NCBI GenBank assembly: GCA_002311025.1 | Contig: DBYY01000002.1 | Coordinates: forward strand, 12,485 to 76,484 | Direction of reading: 5' to 3' | Source of the DNA: Candidatus Proelusimicrobium tauri | Lineage (GTDB): Bacteria; Elusimicrobiota; Elusimicrobia; Elusimicrobiales; Elusimicrobiaceae | Length of the DNA: 64,000 bases | Shown: positions 57,881 to 64,000 of the stretch, one piece after another | How positions within the stretch are numbered: position 1 is the first letter of the stretch | Layout: each line of letters opens with the position of its first letter | The notes under the pieces: generated by a model | Told to the model about the DNA's origin: nothing | Databases searched by the model: none | The model's input: the letters and a program-made list of their open reading frames with translations, nothing else | Made by a program: the position numbers and the translations under genes

Positions 57881-58768
57881 TTATTTTTTACCTCTTATAA
57901 CTCTTGTGAGTAAATATGCCCCGCTGAAAGCAAGAACAAGTCCCGCAATTTTGTAGCCGGAAATTTGGTCCATACCTAAAGCAACGGATATTATAAAAGT
58001 GAAAACGGGGTAAGATAACATAACCGCCGTTGCTTTTGAAAGGTCCATATTTCTAATCGCTTTATACCAAAATATGTTTCCAAAAGTATTAAAAATTGCA
58101 CCCATATAAACTATAACTATCAAACTTTTTAAAGAAGGTTTTATGATTACAGGCATACCCATAAATGTAAGCAAATAGGTAAGCGGAATCAAAAAGATGG
58201 AGCCGTAAAAAGCCCTGCCTGCGGCAATAAACTCAGGCGATAATTCTTTGGGCATTTTTTTGGCAAAAATATGACCTACCTGATAAAGCCATACGCTTGA
58301 TATAACAATTATATCCCCCTTCCATTGAGGAGTAAAGCGGTTTTGCATCAAAATAATTATTACGCCCGCTATAAGTAAAGCACTGCCCAGAAGTTGCTTT
58401 TTGTTTGGCCTTTCACCGAGAAAAATCCAAGTTAAAATTAAAGAATATAAAAGTTCCGTTTGATTTAAAATAGAGGCATTTGACGGAGTTGTGTAAAGTA
58501 AAGCAATAAACATACACAAAAAAGGCAAAGCCGTATTAAATAAGCCGACCGCCATTAAAAATTTTGCTTTTTTAGGATTAAAAACTTCCTTTAATTGATT
58601 TGTTTTAATAAGCCAGGGTAAACATATAAGAAAGCAAAGCAAAGCGCCTAAAAAAAGTAAAATACCAGGGGAAACATACCCAACAGCCATTTTACCGCAT
58701 ATCGGATAAAAAGCCGTAATAAATAAAGAAATCCACAAGGCCTGAACCGGTGATAAATATTTCGTCAT
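57881..58768 (-). CDS. EamA/DMT family transporter
   Basis: 295 residues from the ATG at 58768; an in-frame TTG further upstream lies on the -10 box. Ten membrane helices in two related halves, with the EamA pattern in LNQTELLYSLILTWIFLGERP and the second half ending YPVFTFIISVALGMDQISGYK. Family members export amino acids or other metabolites; substrate unknown. A TATAAT box 6 bases before the ATG points to a leaderless internal promoter at the end of the upstream gene. Confidence 0.87.
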   Translation of the reverse strand: MTKYLSPVQALWISLFITAFYPICGKMAVGYVSPGILLFLGALLCFLICLPWLIKTNQLKEVFNPKKAKFLMAVGLFNTALPFLCMFIALLYTTPSNASILNQTELLYSLILTWIFLGERPNKKQLLGSALLIAGVIIILMQNRFTPQWKGDIIVISSVWLYQVGHIFAKKMPKELSPEFIAAGRAFYGSIFLIPLTYLLTFMGMPVIIKPSLKSLIVIVYMGAIFNTFGNIFWYKAIRNMDLSKATAVMLSYPVFTFIISVALGMDQISGYKIAGLVLAFSGAYLLTRVIRGKK

Positions 58769-58774
58769 AAATAT

Positions 58775-58780
58775 ATTATA
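58775..58780 (-). promoter_or_regulatory. -10 box at the EamA gene, leaderless start
   Basis: TATAAT (minus strand) then ATATTT and the ATG at 58768. No ribosome binding site is present. Confidence 0.45.
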
Positions 58781-58795
58781 CAAATTATGAAGACT

Positions 58796-60313
58796 TTAAT
58801 CGGGAACTGTATTTTCAAAAGCAAGAATAATTTCCGCAATTTCGGCAGAAGTTTTTGCTTTTAAAATTCTATCTTTGACCACTTTGTTTTGTGATATTGA
58901 GGCAAGTTCGGCAAGTATTTTAAGTTGGGCTGCCGGCTCTTTAAAAGGCGTTAAAATTAAAAAGATTAAATTAACCGGTGCTTGGCCTTCGTTAAAAATA
59001 ATACCTTTTTTACTTACGCCGATTGCTACCATTGCTTTAGAAAGACTTGCAATTCTTGCGTGCGGGAAAGCCACGCCTTTTGCTAAAGCACACGACATAA
59101 GTTTTTCCCTTTGTTTAATAAACTGGCTTGCCTGAATTTTAGAAAATACGGGGTGTTCCTTATAAATAGAATCTAAAATTTCATCAAAACAGGCAAGTTT
59201 TTCCGTAGATTTTAAATTAGGGATAGAAGCATTGGCTACTAAAAAATTACTCAAAAGGAAAATAGGCTGCTTTTCATATTCATCGCGAATTTCACCGACG
59301 AGTTCTTCTAAAACATCTTCCAAAGAAACAAGCCCGCAAACTTGGTCTTTAGAGTTGCGCACAAAAGCAAGATGACGGCGCGTTTTTTGGAACTCTCTTA
59401 AAGCACTTTCAACCGAAGTGTTTTCATCAAGATTTAATATGGGGTAAGTATATTTTTCTTCAATAGGTGCTTCACGCTTGATTATAGATTCAAGCGACAT
59501 TTCTTTTACGGAAACATATTCCGTTGCGTCGTCAATAGTGTTTTCATATAAAGGGTATCTGGAAAATTTGCGCGCATTGATTATGGCAAAGTTTTCTTGC
59601 CAGGTATTGCCTTTTTTTAAGGCGGAAATTTTTGATTTAGGCGTCATAATTTCTTTTAATTTTACTTGCTCAAAATCAAAAAGATTTTCAAACATCATAA
59701 GACGTCTTAAAGATAATTTTCCCCCTTCTTGCGAAGAAGAAAACATCATGCGGAGTTCCTCTTGGGAAATAGGTGCTTCTTTTGCGTGTGGATCAATACC
59801 TAAAATAGATAAAGTTTTATAGGCAATATAAACAAGAAATTTCCTAAACAAACGCGTTACCACATAAAAATAATGTAAAGGAATAATGATATAAGAAAGG
59901 GTCTTTTCCGGATATTTTATTGAAAGGAGTTTTGGCACTTGCTCGCCGAAAACAACGTGAAGTGATGTAATTATCAAGAAAGATAAAACAAAGGAAATTG
60001 TGTATAAAATCGCAGTATGTAAAAACGGCATAATGCCGGGCAAAAGCCAACTTAAAAGTTTACCTACGCTTGGTTCGCCCACCCAACCAAGAGCAAGACT
60101 TGTCATCGTAATAGCAATTTGTATGGAAGATAAATAATCGTCAATCTTTTCGTGTGCCTGAAGCATCAGTTTTTCTTTATAACCGCCTTTTTTGGCAAGT
60201 TCCTGAAGGCGCGTTCTGCGCACTTTGACAAGGGCAAACTCCCCGAGAACAAAAAAACCGTTCAGTAAAATAATTAAACAAGCAATTAAAATATATAGTA
60301 GAGTAATTAACAT
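58796..60313 (-). CDS. CorC/HlyC-type (DUF21-CBS) membrane protein fused to a PTS EIIA domain
   Basis: 505 residues. Residues ~1-185 are a DUF21/CNNM membrane domain of about four helices (VLGEFALVKVRRTRL, FGEQVPKLLSIKYP). A CBS pair follows (~210-340; IMTPKSKISAL and GLVSLEDVLEELVGEI). In place of the usual CorC_HlyC domain, residues ~360-500 form a PTS EIIA type 2 domain with the phosphorylatable histidine in KGVAFPHARI and the pattern VNLIFLILTPFKEPAAQLKILAEL. This would link divalent-cation transport or efflux to phosphotransfer signalling. The gene starts 4 bases after the 5'-nucleotidase stop, with no clear ribosome binding site. Confidence 0.85.
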   Translation of the reverse strand: MLITLLYILIACLIILLNGFFVLGEFALVKVRRTRLQELAKKGGYKEKLMLQAHEKIDDYLSSIQIAITMTSLALGWVGEPSVGKLLSWLLPGIMPFLHTAILYTISFVLSFLIITSLHVVFGEQVPKLLSIKYPEKTLSYIIIPLHYFYVVTRLFRKFLVYIAYKTLSILGIDPHAKEAPISQEELRMMFSSSQEGGKLSLRRLMMFENLFDFEQVKLKEIMTPKSKISALKKGNTWQENFAIINARKFSRYPLYENTIDDATEYVSVKEMSLESIIKREAPIEEKYTYPILNLDENTSVESALREFQKTRRHLAFVRNSKDQVCGLVSLEDVLEELVGEIRDEYEKQPIFLLSNFLVANASIPNLKSTEKLACFDEILDSIYKEHPVFSKIQASQFIKQREKLMSCALAKGVAFPHARIASLSKAMVAIGVSKKGIIFNEGQAPVNLIFLILTPFKEPAAQLKILAELASISQNKVVKDRILKAKTSAEIAEIILAFENTVPD

Positions 60314-60317
60314 ATAG

Positions 60318-61883
60318 TTAGGCTTTCACTTCCTTAATGCGTATATCTTTTGGTGTAATAAGATTTTTTTCTTCTGCGGTGTTACCTTCTAATTTTTCAA
60401 CTATATTAAAAAGTAAAATACCGCTTGGATTATCGTCATAAATCTTTTTGTTTGCGTTTTCAAGTTTCCAAGGAGCGCCTTCATAATAACCGTCGGGAAT
60501 ATGGGAAATTGCCGCAACCCTGTAAGTCTTTGTGGGGTCAATTTCCTTACCGTCAACAGTAAAAGAAACTATTTTAAAAGCACCGTCTTTACGGCTGAAT
60601 TTTATATTAACATTTTTTGAATAGGAGAACATAGAGTAGGAGCCGTGAGTTTCATCATATTTTAAAGAATCTTGTGCCGCTTGTAAAATTTTTGCTCCGC
60701 TGATATCAACGGTGCTGACATATTCGGTATAAGGCAAAAGTTCGGCAATATCGCGACCGGTCAAATTGCCGGCATTTAAATCTCTTCTGACACCGGGCAA
60801 CTGGAACATCGCAAAGTCAACTTGTTCGCCTTTAGGATAAAGAAACATTTCATCGGCAATCATTTTGGCAAGAGGGCAACTTCTGTCTGCACTGTCTTTT
60901 GCGGGATATTTTGGAATAAACTCGCCTACTTTTGCAAAAACTTCCGTAAGAGATTTATCTTCTATTATGTTTAAGTATTGTTTGATTTCTTCGTTTTCGG
61001 GATAAGTGTTTAAATCAAGTTTTATATAAGTTGCCTTTCTGTTTTTTAATTTACCTGTTTCATCATCAAAATCAAAAACAACTTTTGTTGTTCCCTCAAG
61101 CATAGAGCCGCTTTCAGCAAATAAAATATCTTCCGGTAAAGGTTTGGACTTTTTTAAATTATGAGCATGACCGCCAAGAACAAGAGAAAGATTTTGGCGT
61201 GTTAAAGGGGCTTCTTTTATAATATCAAGCAAGACGGAAGGTTTGCGAGCATCGGAAACAGAATCGTGCGCTAAAATTATAATAGTTTGCGCACCTTTTT
61301 TTAACATTGTTTCTGTGATTTGGTCAAGTTCCTGCCCTGTAAGAGGAACTGTTTTAACATTAGGCACGGCACCGGGACCCGTCATAGCAAAGCCGATAAT
61401 ACCGATTTTTACATCGTTAATATTGAAAACTTTATAGGGTTTAAATTTAACACCTTTTGCTTCTAAATTTGCAGCAAGAACTTTGCCTTTGAACTTATTT
61501 AACATTTTGGCAAGTTTTTTTGCGCCGAAATCGCTATCGTGATTGCCGACCGTTATAGCACTATAACCTTGATGTTTTGCGTTTTTCTTGCTTTTACCGG
61601 CTTTATTTAACAAATTGATGGAATATCTGCCATTTGAAAAATTGGCTTCTTTATTGCCGGAACTGAAATCACCGGAATCAACTAAAATAAAAGGCAAAGT
61701 TTCTTGTTCAAGCAAAGTTTCTAAAGCGGCAAAACCGCCGATTTTATTTTTTTGTTTGTCTTCATGGGCGAAATAATAGCCATGAATATCACTTGTGTGA
61801 TAGAGGGCGACTTCTTTGGCGTTTAAGCCGGCCGCCGCGAGAAATAAAAGAAAAACGGCTATAAGAGTTTTTTGTATTTTCAT
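60318..61883 (-). CDS. 5'-nucleotidase/UshA-family periplasmic phosphohydrolase
   Basis: 521 residues. Signal peptide about 1-22, ending LNA. The metallophosphatase domain has HTSDIHGY, VDSGDFSSGN, VGNHDSDFG, ILAHDSVSD and LGGHAHNL, giving the full set of metal ligands. The C-terminal nucleotidase domain (about 320-500) includes QLPGVRRDLNAGNLTGRDIAELLPY, the substrate-binding segment (cited in part as AGNLTGRDIAELLPY). It would dephosphorylate nucleotides in the periplasm. No ribosome binding site; TATAAT lies 6 bases before the ATG. Confidence 0.88.
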   Translation of the reverse strand: MKIQKTLIAVFLLFLAAAGLNAKEVALYHTSDIHGYYFAHEDKQKNKIGGFAALETLLEQETLPFILVDSGDFSSGNKEANFSNGRYSINLLNKAGKSKKNAKHQGYSAITVGNHDSDFGAKKLAKMLNKFKGKVLAANLEAKGVKFKPYKVFNINDVKIGIIGFAMTGPGAVPNVKTVPLTGQELDQITETMLKKGAQTIIILAHDSVSDARKPSVLLDIIKEAPLTRQNLSLVLGGHAHNLKKSKPLPEDILFAESGSMLEGTTKVVFDFDDETGKLKNRKATYIKLDLNTYPENEEIKQYLNIIEDKSLTEVFAKVGEFIPKYPAKDSADRSCPLAKMIADEMFLYPKGEQVDFAMFQLPGVRRDLNAGNLTGRDIAELLPYTEYVSTVDISGAKILQAAQDSLKYDETHGSYSMFSYSKNVNIKFSRKDGAFKIVSFTVDGKEIDPTKTYRVAAISHIPDGYYEGAPWKLENANKKIYDDNPSGILLFNIVEKLEGNTAEEKNLITPKDIRIKEVKA

Positions 61884-61889
61884 ATTGTT

Positions 61890-61895
61890 ATTATA
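61890..61895 (-). promoter_or_regulatory. -10 box at the 5'-nucleotidase start, leaderless
   Basis: TATAAT (minus strand) followed by AACAAT and the ATG at 61883. Confidence 0.5.
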
Positions 61896-61973
61896 CTATA
61901 TATGTAAATGATTGTATATGCTTATCTTAGAGGTAATTTTGAGTTGGAAAATTTATCTTTGAAATAAGAATAT

Positions 61974-62003
61974 TTTACAAAGGAATAATTTTTATGATAT
62001 AAT
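61974..62003 (+). promoter_or_regulatory. Promoter of the tRNA-Leu gene
   Basis: TTTACA (61974-61979) and TATAAT (61998-62003), 18 bases apart, about 20 bases before the mature 5' end of the tRNA. Confidence 0.7.
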
Positions 62004-62024
62004 ATATACACAATTTAAGTAGTC

Positions 62025-62105
62025 GCGCGGGTGGCGGAATTGGTATACGCGTGCGTTTGAGGGGCGCATGCCTACGGCTTGGGGGTTCGAGTCCCCCCCC
62101 GCGCA
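62025..62105 (+). tRNA. tRNA-Leu (anticodon GAG)
   Basis: Class II cloverleaf. Acceptor GCGCGGG pairs with CCCGCGC. The anticodon arm TGCGT-TTGAGGG-GCGCA gives anticodon GAG for CUC/CUU leucine codons. A long variable arm TGCC-TAC-GGC and a T arm GGGGGTTCGAGTCCCCC follow. The 3' CCA is not encoded (discriminator A then AGAAA). Confidence 0.95.
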
Positions 62106-62114
62106 AGAAATTTT

Positions 62115-62141
62115 AAAACCAGACTTTTGTCTGGTTTTTTT
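62115..62141 (+). terminator. Terminator of tRNA-Leu
   Basis: AAAACCAGAC (62115-62124) pairs with GTCTGGTTTT (62129-62138), ending in T residues. Confidence 0.92.
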
Positions 62142-62174
62142 GTTTCCCGGGGAGCAAGCAAACTGAGTGTTTTT

Positions 62175-62657
62175 TTACATAGTAAGTTCACGAATACCTT
62201 GATGTCTTCTTTGCTTGTTCTCTAGATCTTCTTTTGTTAGAACCAAAGTGTATTGTCCGTCAATAATATCTTTTGATTGAGTAAGACGGTTATCATAGGC
62301 AGCAGACCTTATTGCGTTTATGATTTTGTTTGCGTAAGACTTATTAATACCAAAACGAACAAGATCAAAACGTTTTCTTATTAGAGAAAAGCGAACACAT
62401 AACATGGCAATACAAAGAAGAGTAATCATAATAGAGAAATAATTTATATAAATCACTAAGAAGTATTTTGCAGAGAAAATTAAAAACACTACGGCAAGTA
62501 AAAATTCCTGTATATCTATCGAAAGGAAATTGACTCTTTTTATCTTTTCAAAATATTCTATATAAATCTTTCTGGATTCTTCTTCTACTTCCACTCTTTT
62601 AATATCTTGCCAATAGATATTTTCTAATAAGATTCTTAATTTTGCGAGAGTCAACAT
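62175..62657 (-). CDS. Small membrane protein of unknown function
   Basis: 160 residues with two membrane helices (about 50-68 and 72-92) between a basic N-terminal part and a C-terminal soluble tail (NKIINAIRSAAYDNRL ... GQYTLVLTKEDLE). No family recognised. Its first 59 bases overlap the end of the upstream small gene in another frame, and neither a good ribosome binding site nor a strong start is seen; the two could be one gene broken by a frameshift. Confidence 0.55.
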   Translation of the reverse strand: MLTLAKLRILLENIYWQDIKRVEVEEESRKIYIEYFEKIKRVNFLSIDIQEFLLAVVFLIFSAKYFLVIYINYFSIMITLLCIAMLCVRFSLIRKRFDLVRFGINKSYANKIINAIRSAAYDNRLTQSKDIIDGQYTLVLTKEDLENKQRRHQGIRELTM

Positions 62658-62850
62658 AAAAATGAAATTTTCTAATAGTCATTATAAGGGCAATAGTCAT
62701 AAGATTTATCAAGATAAGAACAAATCTCGCATCTAATAAATAATGAGAAAAATGCCCTAATATCAAAATTATAAAACAAATAGACGAGATTGTCCCCCAA
62801 ATAAGAGCGCTTGTTGTTTTATTATAATAAACAGAATTTTCGTTTGACAT
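62599..62850 (-). CDS. Small two-helix membrane protein of unknown function
   Basis: 83 residues, two membrane helices (about 15-34 and 41-60) and a basic tail (RKFHFYVDSRKIKNLIRKYL). It overlaps the next gene by 59 bases. The helix-pair layout repeats that of the downstream protein, so a split or tandem pair is possible. The start is 32 bases after the stop of the large membrane protein gene. Confidence 0.55.
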   Translation of the reverse strand: MSNENSVYYNKTTSALIWGTISSICFIILILGHFSHYLLDARFVLILINLMTIALIMTIRKFHFYVDSRKIKNLIRKYLLARY

Positions 62851-62881
62851 GGTTTTATTATACTAAATAAAAGATAAAAAG

Positions 62882-64000
62882 TTAGTTAGCAATTTTTTTC
62901 TTCTTTGCCATTTTTACCATTTGATCATAAAAGCCCAGTTCTTTAGCAAGGTCGCGACGCATATATATTGGCGGATTATCTTTTTCTTTTAATGAGATAG
63001 CAATAAAATCATCTTCTGCTTTTGTAATATCAGGCCAAATTTGATTTAAAGGGAAGTTTTCCATTAGTTTAATATCTGGTTTTGGACCTTTTGCCCATTC
63101 TTTAAAATAATCTTCATTATTCACCATTTTATGAATGTCATAAGGATATTTATCATCTCCAAAATTTAAATTGTTTATAATATTTTTTTTAAAATAGGGT
63201 AGAATAGCAATATGTCTAATATGTGTAGCATTATCATATAACACGGTATCATTATAAATAAATTTCCAAGAAGAGAAAATAATTTTATCTTCTAAATGAT
63301 ATTTTTTGATTAATTTTGCTGATTCACTGGCAAGGTCATATTTGTTAATAATGTCAAATTTACTTCTCTCAAAAGTATATCCAATAGAAAAGAGTAAGGC
63401 AACAATAACAAAGATGTTAAATACTTTATTTAAAATAATTTTTTTTCCTTCACTAAAAAACTTAGGATAGGTAAAAGGAGTCTTTTCTAAGGCGATTTGC
63501 CAGAAAATAAAAATATAAAATAAGAAAACCAACCCTCTATGCCAAGCGCTAAAATAAACTATTGCGGAAAATAGAGAAAAAAACAAATAAGGAACATAAA
63601 AAAGGATCCTTTTTTTAAAGCCTTTTAATATATAATACAAAACGACGAGAAATGGTAAAGAGTGACAAATTAATTTTAATAGGAAATCTAAACTAAAATG
63701 AGTTTCTTTTAAAAAATAAAAAAGATAGAAGCCAAAAATAGAATTTAGAGGAATAATCAAAAAAAGTATTAAAAATCTTATTAAAAAAGTATTTTCTATA
63801 TTGGTTATATTGGTTGCAAAAGCATCTGGAGCAGGAATTATAATATAAATCAAGAACAAAGCAAAAGCCAAAAGTAAAGTAAGGGCTTTAAATTGTCTTT
63901 TTTGTAAAATATCCCTTACAGAAAAAGGCCACATCTCCAGCAACCAAACAATGGCAAGCCCACCGCTAAATACTATGCCGTAAGCACTTGTTGCGCAAAG
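62882..64000 (-). CDS. Multi-pass membrane protein, partial (5' end outside window)
   Basis: The frame stays open to the right edge, past the TTG at 63943, so at least 372 residues belong to a longer protein. Seven or more membrane helices are followed, from about residue 220 of the visible part, by a ~150-residue soluble domain with LIKKYHLEDKIIFSSWKFIYND and GDDKYPYDIHKMVN. This topology (membrane helices then a soluble C-terminal domain) is like that of large glycosyltransferase or polymer-handling membrane proteins, but no signature supports a function. Confidence 0.7.
   Translation of the reverse strand, partial: LCATSAYGIVFSGGLAIVWLLEMWPFSVRDILQKRQFKALTLLLAFALFLIYIIIPAPDAFATNITNIENTFLIRFLILFLIIPLNSIFGFYLFYFLKETHFSLDFLLKLICHSLPFLVVLYYILKGFKKRILFYVPYLFFSLFSAIVYFSAWHRGLVFLFYIFIFWQIALEKTPFTYPKFFSEGKKIILNKVFNIFVIVALLFSIGYTFERSKFDIINKYDLASESAKLIKKYHLEDKIIFSSWKFIYNDTVLYDNATHIRHIAILPYFKKNIINNLNFGDDKYPYDIHKMVNNEDYFKEWAKGPKPDIKLMENFPLNQIWPDITKAEDDFIAISLKEKDNPPIYMRRDLAKELGFYDQMVKMAKKKKIAN

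Overview
The window looks like the chromosome of an anaerobic, AT-rich, diderm bacterium. An outer membrane is shown by three autotransporters, several OmpA-type peptidoglycan-binding proteins, an AsmA-like protein and lipoproteins. Anaerobic, peptide-using fermentation is suggested by a trimeric NAD-linked [FeFe] hydrogenase, a FeoA-FeoB ferrous iron transporter, a POT peptide transporter and peptidase T. This combination reminds me of host-associated Elusimicrobiota, but that is an inference; no rRNA is present to settle it.

Layout. 1-3.4 kb: end of an alpha-2-macroglobulin gene overlapping pbpC. 3.6-12.6 kb: a 2822-residue autotransporter followed by an OmpA-domain lipoprotein gene. 12.7-14.6 kb: an acetyltransferase and a GT4 glycosyltransferase. 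15-23.8 kb (minus strand): an operon of an autotransporter O-heptosyltransferase and two autotransporters, each carrying an extra C-terminal OmpA domain. Its roughly 500-nt leader holds two tandem copies of a structured RNA, each ending in a terminator hairpin. 24.6-32 kb: tRNA-Val, pncC, OmpA protein, AsmA-like protein, DksA-like protein, ankyrin protein and FeoAB. 32-35.4 kb: an AT-rich island with a probable small RNA, an unknown protein and an EcoRI-like restriction-modification pair with an elaborate mRNA leader. 35.6-44.1 kb (minus strand): a compact HK97-type capsid-to-tail operon that has a G/GT-type -1 frameshift site and a palindromic operator, but no terminase, portal, protease, integrase or replication gene. 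It is either a gene transfer agent-like, domesticated element or a truncated prophage. 44.2-62 kb: peptide transporter, hydABC, pepT, an envelope protein with a GYF-like domain, a folate/HAD/EamA/CorC-EIIA/5'-nucleotidase cluster and tRNA-Leu. 62.1-64 kb: membrane proteins of unknown function, the last running off the right edge.

How the parts fit. The autotransporter loci form one theme: an adhesin barrel paired with a peptidoglycan-binding domain, as two genes at one locus and as one fused protein at two others, with a glycosyltransferase that would decorate the adhesin before export. Many minus- and plus-strand genes lack a Shine-Dalgarno sequence but have a TATAAT-like box 6-8 nt before the ATG, so leaderless mRNAs seem common here.

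The observations I rank highest are the tandem leader RNAs at 23.8-24.3 kb, the capsid-tail cluster with its frameshift and operator, the autotransporter-OmpA fusions, the layered RNA leader of the methylase gene, and a CorC-type protein fused to a PTS EIIA domain. All calls rest on reading the sequence; no homology search or folding program was run.
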